From positions 66,094-130,093 of the forward strand of contig JBHJGP010000014.1 in the NCBI GenBank assembly GCA_050331695.1: a stretch of DNA of 64,000 nucleotides, read 5' to 3'. The notes beneath the pieces are model-generated. The model saw nothing but the letters and a program-made list of their open reading frames with translations. It was not told the DNA's origin and ran no database searches. This document shows, in pieces, positions 1 to 9,042 of the stretch. This stretch comes from JBHJGP01 sp050331695 (lineage in GTDB: Bacteria; Pseudomonadota; Alphaproteobacteria; Geminicoccales; Geminicoccaceae). Position 1 is the first letter of the stretch. Every line of letters starts with the position of its first letter. A program made the position numbers and the translations under genes.

Positions 1-332
1 CAAGGACAAGAGCGCGTAAAGAAGTCGCATCGATACCGCCGTCTTGGCTCGGGCATCAAGCAGATCAGTCCGTCCCCATTGATGCGCGAGCGTGTTTGGT
101 TCGAGGAGGCGCAGTAGAACTCTAAAGTTTCATTTTTTTACAGATCCGGCAACCTTAAAGCGTCCTTTTTGAATCTGTAGTTGCACTGACCAGGCGGCGG
201 TGAAATCAGGTGCGCCGAAGGTCTGTACGGGGCGTCGATGCCTGTCCGCCCGATGCACGACACCACGACGATCACGCGATGAGTTGCGCGCAAGACAACC
301 AACGGTCAGCAACTGCGATTCGACCTGGACGG
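1..332. other. Left edge, no supported gene
   Basis: No gene can be supported between the window edge and the end of glyA. On the plus strand one frame is open from base 1 to a TAG at 115-117 (38 codons, ending FEEAQ), so it could be the 3' end of a gene that starts outside the window, but I do not recognise it. No convincing terminator for glyA was seen. Confidence 0.3.
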
Positions 333-1646
333 TTAGTAGATCGGGAAACGGGTGCAAAGCTCCTTGACTGCGGTGCGTACCTCTTCTTCTACCGATCGAT
401 TGTCGGCGGGCGAGTCGGCGGCGGACAAGCCATCGACCACGCGGACGATCAACTGACCGACCGCACGAAACTCGGCGGGCCCGAAGCCGCGGGTCGTGCC
501 GGCGGGCGTGCCGACGCGAAGGCCCGAGGTGATCGCAGGCGGTTGCGGGTCGGCCGGTATCGCATTTTTGTTGCAGGTGATGCCGGCACGCTCGAGCGCT
601 TGATCGGCGTCCTTGCCGGTCACCGACTTGGGCCGGAGATCGACCAGGATCAGGTGATTGTCGGTACCGCCGGTAACCAAATCCAGCCCACCCTCGAGCA
701 AAGATCCGGCGAGCGCTTTGGCATTGTCGACGATCTGGTGGGCATAGTCGCGGAAATCCGGTTGTAGCGCCTCCTTGAACGCCACCGCCTTGCCGGCGAT
801 CGCATGCATCAGCGGACCGCCCTGGCCCATGGGAAACACCGCCGAGTTGATTTTCTTCGCGATCGCTTCGTCATCGGTCAAGACGATGCCGCCCCGGGGG
901 CCCCGCAGCGTCTTGTGGGTGGTGCTGGTGACCACGTGGGCGTGGGGGAGGGGCGAGGGATGGGCACCGCCAGCAACCAGACCCGAAATGTGTGCCATGT
1001 CGACCATGAGATAGGCACCGACCTCGTCGGCGATGGCGCGGAAAGCGGCGAAATCCAGGAGCCTCGGATAGGCTGTCGTGCCGGCGATAATCAGCTTCGG
1101 TTGGTGCTCGCGCGCCAGGTCGCGAACCTGATCCATGTCGATCCGGTGATCGTCCTCCCGAAGGCCGTATTGGATGGCGTTGAACCACTTGCCGGAGACA
1201 TTGGGTTTGGCGCCGTGGGTGAGGTGGCCGCCGTGAGCCAGCGACAGGCCCATGAGCGTGTCGTGGGGCTGAAGCAGGGCCAGAAACACGGCCATGTTCG
1301 CCTGGGCCCCGGCATGGGGTTGGACATTGGCGAAAGCGCAGCCGAACAAAGCCTTAGCGCGCTCAATCGCCAACACTTCGACCTTATCCACCTCCTCGCA
1401 GCCGCCATAATACCGTCTGCCCGGATAGCCCTCGGCATATTTATTGGTCAGAACCGACCCCTGGGCCTCGAGAACCGCGGGACTGGTGATGTTCTCGCTG
1501 GCGATCAGTTCGATGCCGTCCTGCTGACGGTTCAGTTCCGCCGCAACCGCCGCTGCGAGATAGCCGTCATCGGTCAGGCGCCGCCGGAAGAATGGGTGGC
1601 CCGCCGGGTTGCCACGAGGGGAAACGGACGCACTGACCTGGCTCAT
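333..1646 (-). CDS. glyA: Serine hydroxymethyltransferase
   Basis: Cytosolic PLP enzyme that interconverts serine plus tetrahydrofolate with glycine plus 5,10-methylene-THF, the main source of one-carbon units. The 437 residues match the usual length. The PLP-binding lysine lies in STTHKTLRGPRGG (about Lys245). Other family signatures are the GYPGRRYYGG segment near residue 73 and VDMAHISGL near 215. The ATG at 1646 has a GGAGG-type ribosome site a few bases upstream. It lies 38 bases after rpiB on the same strand, so the two are probably co-transcribed, a common alphaproteobacterial order. The usual next gene, nrdR, is not visible downstream. Confidence 0.97.
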   Translation of the reverse strand: MSQVSASVSPRGNPAGHPFFRRRLTDDGYLAAAVAAELNRQQDGIELIASENITSPAVLEAQGSVLTNKYAEGYPGRRYYGGCEEVDKVEVLAIERAKALFGCAFANVQPHAGAQANMAVFLALLQPHDTLMGLSLAHGGHLTHGAKPNVSGKWFNAIQYGLREDDHRIDMDQVRDLAREHQPKLIIAGTTAYPRLLDFAAFRAIADEVGAYLMVDMAHISGLVAGGAHPSPLPHAHVVTSTTHKTLRGPRGGIVLTDDEAIAKKINSAVFPMGQGGPLMHAIAGKAVAFKEALQPDFRDYAHQIVDNAKALAGSLLEGGLDLVTGGTDNHLILVDLRPKSVTGKDADQALERAGITCNKNAIPADPQPPAITSGLRVGTPAGTTRGFGPAEFRAVGQLIVRVVDGLSAADSPADNRSVEEEVRTAVKELCTRFPIY

Positions 1647-1684
1647 GGGAAAACCTCCATCATGGGTAGCGGCGGCTGGGATGA

Positions 1685-2110
1685 TCAGCCCAGTTTGGCG
1701 ACACGGCCGGCATGCCGGCCGCCGTCAAAGGGATTGGCAAGAAACGTCTCGAGGCAGTCTCGGGCGACCTGGGGTCCGACGATCCGAGCGCCCAGCGCCA
1801 GCACGTTGGCGTCGTTATGGCGTCGGCTCATGGCGGCGGTTGTCATGTCGTGGCAAAGAGCGGCCCGAACCCCCGGAACCCGGTTGCAGGCGATGCTGAT
1901 GCCGATGCCGGTGCCGCAGACGGCAACGCCGCAATCGACTTCGCCGCCGGCGACGGCCTGGGCAAGCGCTCGGCCATAGTCCGGATAGTCAACCCTCTCG
2001 GGGCTGTCGACGCCGAGATCGACCGGCTCGTGACCGAGCTCGACGCAGACCTCTTTCAAGGAGGCCTTAAGGTCAAATCCGGCATGGTCACTGGCCAGCG
2101 CGATGCGCAT
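1685..2110 (-). CDS. rpiB: Ribose 5-phosphate isomerase B
   Basis: Interconverts ribose 5-phosphate and ribulose 5-phosphate in the pentose phosphate pathway. The 141-residue protein starts MRIALASDHAG, the RpiB/LacAB opening with the phosphate-binding Asp-His. The catalytic cysteine is expected in AVCGTGIG, and CNRVPGVRAALCHD is the conserved sugar-phosphate-binding stretch. Length and motifs agree with RpiB rather than the unrelated RpiA. It is transcribed towards glyA, 38 bases away. Upstream is the dCTP deaminase gene on the same strand, 93 bases away, so all may share one transcript. Confidence 0.96.
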   Translation of the reverse strand: MRIALASDHAGFDLKASLKEVCVELGHEPVDLGVDSPERVDYPDYGRALAQAVAGGEVDCGVAVCGTGIGISIACNRVPGVRAALCHDMTTAAMSRRHNDANVLALGARIVGPQVARDCLETFLANPFDGGRHAGRVAKLG

Positions 2111-2203
2111 CGTCGTCCCGTTTTCCTGGGGTGTTTGGAGGCTGGACCGGCCGGCGATTCCAAGACGATCGGCCCCTCTGCTTACCTGCTTAACACAGGC
2201 GCC

Positions 2204-3310
2204 TCAGGGCAGAAAATGCTTGGAGAGGTTGAGGTCCTGTTTCGTGTAGTTCGAGCCGAGCTTGGCGCCGTAGAGACGGTCCGGTGGTGCGGTCAGACGA
2301 TCGTAACGCAGATGGCCGACGATCTGGCCATCGTCGACCAGGAAGGGAACCTCATGGCTGCGCACTTCCAACACGGCCCGGGTGCCACCATGGCCATGGC
2401 CGAAGCCGGGATCGAAGAACCCCGCATAGTGGACCCGGAACTCACCGACGAGGGTGTCGTAGGCCACCATCTCGGCGGCGCAGTCGGGCGGCACGGCGAC
2501 CCGTTCCTTGGAGACCAGGATGTAGAAATCATCGGGATCCAGAACCAGTCCGCCGCCGGGCCGGGCCGCGACCGGCTCCCAAAAAGCCTCGCGGGGATAG
2601 GCGGCGACGCGATCGATATCGATCAGGCCCGCATGTTTTCGGGCCCGGTAGCCGATGATCTCGTCCGCGCCCAACGGCCTGGTTTCGAGCCGGATCGGTA
2701 GGCCATGTTCGCTGAAGGCGGGCGCCCGGGAATCAGCGATCGGACTCTTGGCATGAAGCGCTTTTAGTTCGCCGAGGCCGAGGGGGTGGTTTCGCTGGCG
2801 CAACCGCAATTGCGCCAGTCTTGAGCCCCGCGTCACCTTGATCGAGAAGGTCCGGGGCGCGATCTCCGCGTAAAGCGGTCCTGAATAGCCAGCGGCGACC
2901 CGATCGAATGTGGCGGCGCCATCGGTGATGACCCGCGCGAACACGTCGAGGCGCCCGGTGGAGCTTTTGGGATTGGCGATGCCGTCGAGCCGGTCCGGAA
3001 GGCTGACGCTTTCCTCGAGTTCGACCAGATAGACGCAGCCTTTCTCCAGCACCGCACCGGTTTCGATCGCGAATGAGTGCATCGAATACTGATCGAGCTT
3101 CTCGCGGACGGTGGCCCCCTGGCCGGGCAGGAAGCTGAAGGGCAGGCGGTGGGCGCGGGCGCCGAGGCGCAGATCCAGGCTCGCCGGCTGCACCTGATCG
3201 TCGCCGATCGGCACGTCGGCGCGGATAGCGCCAGACGCGATCAATTCGCCCAGGCACTGGGCCGGCAGCACACCTCGGGCTTCGTTGTCGAGCGCGAGCG
3301 CTGGCGCCAT
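2204..3310 (-). CDS. dcd: Double-length 2'-deoxycytidine 5'-triphosphate deaminase
   Basis: Predicted to deaminate dCTP to dUTP for thymidylate synthesis. At 368 residues it is about twice the length of E. coli Dcd (193) and looks like two copies of the Dcd/dUTPase fold. The first half carries ANPKSSTGRLDV (about 113-123) and YAEI with a candidate catalytic Glu149. The second half carries HYAGFFDPGFG and a second Glu in VLEVRSHE. This long form is known in alphaproteobacteria. The ATG at 3310 shares one base with the TGA of the upstream oxidoreductase (TGATG), so translation is coupled. A TTG one codon earlier is less likely. Confidence 0.88.
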   Translation of the reverse strand: MAPALALDNEARGVLPAQCLGELIASGAIRADVPIGDDQVQPASLDLRLGARAHRLPFSFLPGQGATVREKLDQYSMHSFAIETGAVLEKGCVYLVELEESVSLPDRLDGIANPKSSTGRLDVFARVITDGAATFDRVAAGYSGPLYAEIAPRTFSIKVTRGSRLAQLRLRQRNHPLGLGELKALHAKSPIADSRAPAFSEHGLPIRLETRPLGADEIIGYRARKHAGLIDIDRVAAYPREAFWEPVAARPGGGLVLDPDDFYILVSKERVAVPPDCAAEMVAYDTLVGEFRVHYAGFFDPGFGHGHGGTRAVLEVRSHEVPFLVDDGQIVGHLRYDRLTAPPDRLYGAKLGSNYTKQDLNLSKHFLP

Positions 3311-4443
3311 CAAAAAGGCTCGTGGGGCGTGACGCTGGTCTCGGCCAAGGTGTGCGCCAGCATCTGCTGCATTTCACCCGCCGTCCGGTAAGCCGGCTTG
3401 ACCCTGTGCAAGCTGCCGGTCGCATCCGAAAGGATCGCCTGATCCAGCACCTGCTGCATGTGCGCGGCCCGGCGGAAATCCGGTTGATCGGCTTTGCCGT
3501 CGCGGACAGCCCGAACGAAGCGGGCGTAGAGATCGGGCACCGGTGGGCAGTCGATCGTCCGCCAGGTCTGGGTGTTGACGTCGTCGCCCGCGCAGATGTC
3601 GATCTGGTCCCAGCTTTTGTCGAGATCGACGTCGATCGCGCCGTTGGTCCCGTGCAGCTTGAGGATCAGACGGTTGGCGTGGCCGGTGGCGTAGCGGCTC
3701 GCATGAATGACGCCGAGCGCGCCGCCGTCGAACATGATGTTCATGATGAAGCTGTCATTGGCGTCGAGCGCGTACTCCCCGATCTGATCGCCCTCCGCTT
3801 TTGGGAATGTCTGTAGCTGGCAGGAAACGGTATCGATGTCGGCATCGGCGCCATGGCTGGCGAAGTCGACGATGTGGATACCGATGTCGCCCAATACTCC
3901 CTGACTGCCATGGGCTTGGGAGAGGCGCCAGAGCCAGCGCTGCTCGGTTCGCCAGTCGCCCCAGTGATTGCCGACCAGCCAGCTCTGCTGATAGGCCGCG
4001 GCCACGTGGCGGATCTCACCGAGGACGCCATCTCGGACCAGCTTGTGGGCATGTTGGATCGCCGCGGCGCTTCGGTAGCGCAGATTGACCATGTTGATCA
4101 GACCACGCTTTTCCGCTTCCTCGGCCATGTGCTCGGCCAGAACCGCGTCCGTGGCAAGCGGCTTCTCACAGAGCACATGTTTGCCGGCCGCGAGCAGCTT
4201 CATGGTCGTCGGATAGTGGAAATTGTCCGGGGTGACATTGGCGACGGCATCGAAACCGCCCCAGGCGAGCGCCTCGTCAAGGCTGGCGTAGCAACGGCCG
4301 ATGCGATTGGTGTCGCAGAATGCCTCGAGACGGCCGGTATCGACATCGACGGCGCCCACCAGCTCGGCATCCTCGGCGGCAGCGAAACCTTTGGCATGGT
4401 GCGCGGCCATCGCGCCGGTGCCCAGGATCAGAATACGAACCAT
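3310..4443 (-). CDS. Gfo/Idh/MocA-family sugar dehydrogenase (ThuB-like)
   Basis: NAD(P)-dependent oxidoreductase of the Gfo/Idh/MocA family, 377 residues. The N-terminal Rossmann fold begins MVRILILGTGAMAAHHAKGF. CEKPLATD near residue 95 is the family EKP motif, and a C-terminal substrate-binding domain follows with HIVDFASH. The start at 4443 is preferred because a GAGGAGG site lies just upstream; the frame extends eight codons further without one. Its neighbour upstream encodes a ThuA-domain protein. ThuA plus a Gfo/Idh/MocA enzyme is the pairing of the rhizobial thuAB trehalose genes, so oxidation of a disaccharide or related sugar to a 3-keto product is a reasonable inference, but the substrate is not shown by the sequence. 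Confidence 0.85.
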   Translation of the reverse strand: MVRILILGTGAMAAHHAKGFAAAEDAELVGAVDVDTGRLEAFCDTNRIGRCYASLDEALAWGGFDAVANVTPDNFHYPTTMKLLAAGKHVLCEKPLATDAVLAEHMAEEAEKRGLINMVNLRYRSAAAIQHAHKLVRDGVLGEIRHVAAAYQQSWLVGNHWGDWRTEQRWLWRLSQAHGSQGVLGDIGIHIVDFASHGADADIDTVSCQLQTFPKAEGDQIGEYALDANDSFIMNIMFDGGALGVIHASRYATGHANRLILKLHGTNGAIDVDLDKSWDQIDICAGDDVNTQTWRTIDCPPVPDLYARFVRAVRDGKADQPDFRRAAHMQQVLDQAILSDATGSLHRVKPAYRTAGEMQQMLAHTLAETSVTPHEPF

Positions 4444-4554
4444 CGAAAACCTCCTCAAGAGCCTCACGCGTGTCCGGCGCGTCGAAGCGAAAAGCGCTGG
4501 CGGGCATAGAAAGTCTCTTTTCGAACCCTGCGCGAGCGAGCCGGTCGATCGGCC

Positions 4555-5337
4555 TCAGCGAAGCCCCGCCTCACCCGGTTTGTGCAGCTTCGGTCCCTTT
4601 TCCTCGAGCGGTTCGGGCGCCTCGTCGACGGGTACGTTCGGGGCGTTGTCGATCGCCGGCCAGGCGGTCGGTTGACAAGCCCAGTGGACCGCATTCTTCA
4701 GGACGCGTTTGATGTCGGCATTGTGATAGATCGGATAGGTCTCGTGGCCGGGCCGGAAATAGAAAATGCGGCCGGCGCCCCGCTGATAGGTCAGACCTGA
4801 GCGGAACACCTCGCCGCCCTCGAACCAGCTGATGAAGACCGTCTCGGTCGGTTCCGGTACGGAGAAGGGCTCGCCGTACATCTCGGTATTCGGCAGTTCG
4901 ATGTAGGGCCCGACGCCCTGGACGATCGGATGGCTGGGGTTCACCACCCACAAGCGCTCCCGCTCGCCGGCCTCGCGCCATTTGAGCGCGCATGGTGTTC
5001 CCATCATCCGCCGAAAGATCTTCGAGAAATGCGCGGAATGGAGGCAGATCAGGCCCATGCCTTCCCAGACCCGCCGCTGAATGCGATCGACGATCACATC
5101 CTCGACCTTGCCATGGGCCGCGTGTCCCCACCAAAGAAGGACGTCGGTCCCGGCCAACCGCTCGGTACTCAAACCGTGTTCCGTCTCCTGGAGCGTGGCC
5201 GTGCTGGTCTCCAGACTGTCGTCTTCGGCCAGGCCGCGGGCGATGGTCGTATGCATGCCGTCAGGATAGAGTTCGCGAACGGTCTCGTTGGTCTGTTCGT
5301 GAACGTTTTCGCCCCAGACGACGACGTTGATCGTCAT
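4555..5337 (-). CDS. ThuA-domain protein (trehalose utilisation type)
   Basis: A 260-residue protein of the ThuA family, which has a class I glutamine-amidotransferase-like fold. It opens with INVVVWGENVHEQ and contains LLWWGHAAHGKV near residue 88 and GLICLHSAHFSKIF near 120, both typical of ThuA. GRIFYFRPGHETYPIYHN near 205 is the conserved C-terminal signature. ThuA proteins act with a Gfo/Idh/MocA dehydrogenase on ketosugar intermediates of trehalose or related disaccharides. That partner lies 111 bases downstream on the same strand. No sugar ABC transporter or regulator accompanies the pair here, so the substrate is open. Confidence 0.88.
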   Translation of the reverse strand: MTINVVVWGENVHEQTNETVRELYPDGMHTTIARGLAEDDSLETSTATLQETEHGLSTERLAGTDVLLWWGHAAHGKVEDVIVDRIQRRVWEGMGLICLHSAHFSKIFRRMMGTPCALKWREAGERERLWVVNPSHPIVQGVGPYIELPNTEMYGEPFSVPEPTETVFISWFEGGEVFRSGLTYQRGAGRIFYFRPGHETYPIYHNADIKRVLKNAVHWACQPTAWPAIDNAPNVPVDEAPEPLEEKGPKLHKPGEAGLR

Positions 5338-5386
5338 GATCGGTTCCCAACTCCAGTCTTGATCCAGCCGTCCTATCGATCAGAGG

Positions 5387-6595
5387 CTAGATGCGTGCAA
5401 GGCCAAAGATCGGTCGAGCCGCGACGCCCAGCATCGAGCCCAGATAGGCCGAGCCGAACCAGAGCCAGCCGTGGAGGCTGCCGGAAGCGATGCCGGAGAA
5501 GAAGGCGCCGATATTGCAGCCGAAGCCGAGCCGGGCGCCGTAACCCAGCAACAGACCGCCTAAAACGGCGGCGACCAATGAGCGAAGCGGGATGGCGAAG
5601 CTGGGCTTGAACTTGCCGGCGAGTGCCGCGGCCAGCATGGCGCCGATGATCAGACCAAAATCCATGACCGACACGGTGTGCTCGAAGACGCTCCGCTCGA
5701 GCGCCGCCTGGGCGCCCGGCCGTCCCCAATAAGCGGTCTGGCTCAGATCGACGCCGACGGCGGTCAAGACCTTGGCACCCCAGATGCCGAACGCCTGGGT
5801 GATGCCCCAGGTCTGCTGGCCCACGACCAGCGTCAAAAGCGCCAGCGCGGCGAGCACCAGGGCCGTGAAACCCTGGGGCCAAGGGCCGGACAGCAGGTTG
5901 CCCGGGCGGAAGCCGAAGGAGGGACCGGGCGGCAGGGTTTGCCGGTCGGGATGGCGTTTTCGTTCTAGGCCGAGCGTCAACCAAGCGAGGCCGCCCAAAA
6001 CCAGAAGTTGGAGCAGAACGGCCCACGGCACGCCGATCAGGCGGCCCAAATTCAGTGGCCCAAGCGACGGCTGATCCAGCCACCAGGGCAAATGGAGCGT
6101 TCCGATCACCGAGCCGACGATGAAGAAAACGAGCGTCACGACCATCCGCACGCTGCCCCCGCCCACCGTGAAGAGCGTGCCCGAGCCGCAGCCATTGCCG
6201 AGTTGCATGCCGAAACCGAAGATGAACGCGCCGACCAGCACCGAGACGCCGACCGGGCCGAAATTGCCGCCGCCGCGCAGGCCCGGAACCACGCCGCCGA
6301 TGATCGGGATGGCCGCGACCATGACGAGTGCAATCACCAGAAACTGAAGGCGCAGGCTTCGGCCGTCTCGGGCCGCGATGAACCGGCGCCAGCCGGCGGT
6401 GAAGCCGAAGGCGCCGTGATAGAGCGCCATGCCGAGCCCGGCACCGATCAGCGCCAACCATGCCATCCGGGTGCCGACGCTTTGGCCCACGTGGATCGTG
6501 AGCAGCACTAGCGCGCCGGCGGCGATGGCGACGACAAGTGTATTCGGTGTCGGCCCCGTGGGCCGATCGATGAGGGTGGTGCTGGCGGTGTTCAC
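5387..6595 (-). CDS. YeeE/YedE (TsuA-like) inner-membrane sulfur-compound transporter
   Basis: Polytopic membrane protein of 402 residues and the YeeE/YedE family, whose best-known member TsuA takes up thiosulfate. It has two internal repeats with the cysteine-containing signatures LGNGCGSGTLFTVGGGS (about residue 135) and LGFGCNIGAFFSG (about 360), and roughly ten hydrophobic segments. The first base is a GTG at 6595 with only a weak ribosome site. The secreted two-domain sulfurtransferase lies 122 bases upstream on the same strand, so uptake and handling of sulfane sulfur probably go together. The ion carried (thiosulfate, selenium species or other) cannot be read from sequence. Confidence 0.85.
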   Translation of the reverse strand: MNTASTTLIDRPTGPTPNTLVVAIAAGALVLLTIHVGQSVGTRMAWLALIGAGLGMALYHGAFGFTAGWRRFIAARDGRSLRLQFLVIALVMVAAIPIIGGVVPGLRGGGNFGPVGVSVLVGAFIFGFGMQLGNGCGSGTLFTVGGGSVRMVVTLVFFIVGSVIGTLHLPWWLDQPSLGPLNLGRLIGVPWAVLLQLLVLGGLAWLTLGLERKRHPDRQTLPPGPSFGFRPGNLLSGPWPQGFTALVLAALALLTLVVGQQTWGITQAFGIWGAKVLTAVGVDLSQTAYWGRPGAQAALERSVFEHTVSVMDFGLIIGAMLAAALAGKFKPSFAIPLRSLVAAVLGGLLLGYGARLGFGCNIGAFFSGIASGSLHGWLWFGSAYLGSMLGVAARPIFGLARI

Positions 6596-6717
6596 CTATG
6601 GCCCCCGCTGAAACCGCGTTCGCTCTCACCTATCAAGGGCAGCGGGAGACGCCAATCACCGGCTTTTCTCTTTTCGGTGATCGGCGCCCCGTTTTCGCGG
6701 CGCAGCGAAGCTTATGG

Positions 6718-7650
6718 TCAGCGGATCACCGGGCGGTCCGGATCCGCCGTCCAGCCGACCATCGAGCCATCATAAAGCCGCACATCGTCCCGGCCCAGAA
6801 GCTCGCTCATGACAAACCAATTGGTGGCGGCCCAATGGCCGGTGTTGCAGTAGCTGACCACCTCCCGGCCATCGTCCAGGATGCCGGGCGGCACCAGTTC
6901 GGCAAGTTCGTCCGGCTCGCGAATACGGCTCGCATTGGGATCGAACAATGTTGCCTGATCCAGCGATTGGGCGCCCTCAAGCCGTCCAGCTTGCTTGGCC
7001 TTCGGGTGTTTCTTGCCGCCGTCGAACTGTTCCGGCGGACGGACATCGACCAGCCAGCTTTGACCGCTCTCGACCCGCTCGGCCACCTCATCGGTCGTGA
7101 CGATCAGCGACGGATCGAAGCTTGCGTCGAACGAAACCGGTTCGATCGCGTCGCTGGCGCCCGTGGCGATCGGCCGTTTCGGGTCGGCCTGCCAGGCCTG
7201 GTAGCCGCCATCAAGGATCGAGACCTGGTCGTGCCCCATCACCTTGAATGTCCAGTAAACACGCGCAGCGCCGCCGAAGTCAGACGCATCCGTGCCGGCG
7301 GAGACGACGACGACATGATGGTCGTTGGCGATCCCCAGGCCGCCGATCAGCCGTTCCAGATGATCTTCCTTCGGAAGAAGGCCGACAACACCGTCGACCT
7401 CGACCCGCCAGCCGGCGGCGGCGTAGTCCGCATGCACCGATCCCGGAATGTGGCCGGCCTCGAAGAGGCTTTCGGGCGCTTCCTCGCGCTCCGTGCGGAT
7501 ATCGAGCACGCGAAGCCGATCATTTTGATGATGGTCGGCCAACCACGCCGCATCGACCAGGGGCCCGGCTTGGGTGCCGGCCATCGTCGCTGCTCCCGGC
7601 GCGGCGATAAGGAACGCGCCAAGGACGAAAGACGTTATCATTCGTGTCAT
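6718..7650 (-). CDS. Secreted two-domain sulfurtransferase (rhodanese family)
   Basis: Tandem-rhodanese protein of 310 residues, the layout of thiosulfate or 3-mercaptopyruvate sulfurtransferases. Residues 1-24 form a signal peptide (MTRMITSFVLGAFLIAAPGA), so it should act in the periplasm. The first rhodanese domain (about 30-150) lacks a catalytic cysteine: VVVSAGTDASD stands where the loop would be. The second carries the active loop with Cys268 in SYCNTGHWA. ATG 7650 is preferred over a TTG two codons earlier because AAAGG lies seven bases upstream of it. It is followed by a TsuA-type transporter gene, which supports a role in sulfur import. Confidence 0.88.
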   Translation of the reverse strand: MTRMITSFVLGAFLIAAPGAATMAGTQAGPLVDAAWLADHHQNDRLRVLDIRTEREEAPESLFEAGHIPGSVHADYAAAGWRVEVDGVVGLLPKEDHLERLIGGLGIANDHHVVVVSAGTDASDFGGAARVYWTFKVMGHDQVSILDGGYQAWQADPKRPIATGASDAIEPVSFDASFDPSLIVTTDEVAERVESGQSWLVDVRPPEQFDGGKKHPKAKQAGRLEGAQSLDQATLFDPNASRIREPDELAELVPPGILDDGREVVSYCNTGHWAATNWFVMSELLGRDDVRLYDGSMVGWTADPDRPVIR

Positions 7651-7893
7651 TTCCAACCTTTCCCCTCGCTTCCAGGCGCCAAAGGTGCTCGGTCAAAGCG
7701 AAAAATCAATATGAGTGGTAATGATCGGCCTGTTCTGGATGCGCGCACTAGGCGTATTTTTCCAGCCTCTTGCACTTTTGCTTGCGGCCTTGAAACTGGC
7801 TTTGCCGGCTTTTGGCTGTATTGTCCCGGCGAATAGCGGATGACCAAGACCGTCCGCCAAAGGACCGTGATGGTTGAGATAGTCGGCTAGTCC

Positions 7894-9042
7894 ATGCGTG
7901 GCTCGCAACGATTGCGGGTGTTGGATCGGATGATCGGCACGCCGCTTCTGTGGTGTCTCGGCGGGGTCCGCTCGCCCCGCGCCGGCCCCACAAGCTTTCG
8001 CAAAATCGGTATCATGCAAACCGCCGCGATCGGCGACACGCTGTTGATGGCGGGCCATCTCAGTGCCTTGCGGCGGAATTGGCCCCAAGCCTTGATCACG
8101 CTCTTCTTCGGCCGTGACAACGGGCCGGCGGCAAGGCTCCTCCAAGGCTACGACCGGCTGGTTCCTCTGGACTTGATGAGGCCTGATCACGCCTTGCGGC
8201 AACTGCGCGCTGAGCAGCTTGACGTGCTGATCGACTGCGGACCCTGGCCGCGGCTAAACGCGCTTCTTACCTGGGCTGCGGGAGCGCGACTGACAATCGG
8301 CTTCGCGACCCGAGGGGAGGGCCGTCACTACGCCTTCGACCTGACCGTCGAGCACCGGTCAGACCGGCATGAGACCGACAATCAGGCGGCGCTGTTCGCG
8401 CTTCTGACCCAGGGCGTCAGCGATCCGCCCCGCCTCGCGATCGGTCACGAGCCGTCGACGATCCGGCGCCGCATCGTCTTCCATCCCTGGGCTGGAGGAT
8501 CAGGCAAACGGAACAAGCAATGGCCCGGGGCCTATTGGCAAGCCCTTGCCGCCTGGGCGCGGGACCACCGGCTCGCCGTGGCGCTCACCGGCGGGCCGAC
8601 CGACCTGGATGATGGCCGGGATCTGGCGAAGCAGCTTCGCGCCGAGGTCGACGGTCTCGAACTCGCCGATTTCACCGGCAGGCTGAGCCTCGAGGGCACC
8701 GCCGAGATCCTCATGGGCGCGGCCGCGGTGGTGAGCGTTAATACGGGCACCATGCATCTGGCTGCGATGCTGGGCTGTCCGACCATTGGCCTTTGCGGCC
8801 CGACCTCGGCCAGGCGTTGGGGGCCGATCGGACCGAAGGCCATCTCCGTCGAGAGCCCGCACCCCGACGCCGGCTATCTCAATCTCGGTTTCGAGTTCCC
8901 GAAAGACCCGCCCCCGGTCATGGAGGCGCTGACGCCTGATCTGGTGATCGACGGGCTGGACCATCTGCTTCGCCGTGAGCGGCTGGGGCTTCTCACCACG
9001 CCGATGCCGCTCAGCGGCCGATCGGCGCAAGGACGGCCTTGA
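7894..9042 (+). CDS. Glycosyltransferase family 9 (heptosyltransferase-like)
   Basis: A 382-residue GT9 protein, the family of lipopolysaccharide heptosyltransferases. It shows the N-terminal nucleotide-fold start MQTAAIGDTLLMAGHLSAL near residue 41, HPWAGGSGKRNKQWP near 193, and the C-terminal donor-binding segment VSVNTGTMHLAAMLGCPTIGLCGPT near 280. The acceptor sugar is unknown. It probably works at the cytosolic face of the inner membrane on the lipopolysaccharide core or another glycan. The N-terminal 40 residues before MQTAAIGD are long for the family, so a later start is possible. Its last 32 bases overlap the convergent ybaK gene. The 243 bases upstream, shared with the divergent rhodanese gene, hold the promoters, but I cannot place them. 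Confidence 0.85.
   Translation: MRGSQRLRVLDRMIGTPLLWCLGGVRSPRAGPTSFRKIGIMQTAAIGDTLLMAGHLSALRRNWPQALITLFFGRDNGPAARLLQGYDRLVPLDLMRPDHALRQLRAEQLDVLIDCGPWPRLNALLTWAAGARLTIGFATRGEGRHYAFDLTVEHRSDRHETDNQAALFALLTQGVSDPPRLAIGHEPSTIRRRIVFHPWAGGSGKRNKQWPGAYWQALAAWARDHRLAVALTGGPTDLDDGRDLAKQLRAEVDGLELADFTGRLSLEGTAEILMGAAAVVSVNTGTMHLAAMLGCPTIGLCGPTSARRWGPIGPKAISVESPHPDAGYLNLGFEFPKDPPPVMEALTPDLVIDGLDHLLRRERLGLLTTPMPLSGRSAQGRP

Noticed and set aside
804..1979. Long plus-strand frame opposite glyA and rpiB
   Set aside because: It is antisense to two well-supported genes with clear motifs.
5373..6629. Long arginine-rich frame of 418 codons on the minus strand
   Set aside because: It runs over the YeeE/YedE gene in another frame, has biased Arg/Pro/Ala content and no family motif.
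7693..8202. Minus-strand frame of 169 codons over the start of the GT9 gene
   Set aside because: No motif, and it overlaps the glycosyltransferase start on the other strand.
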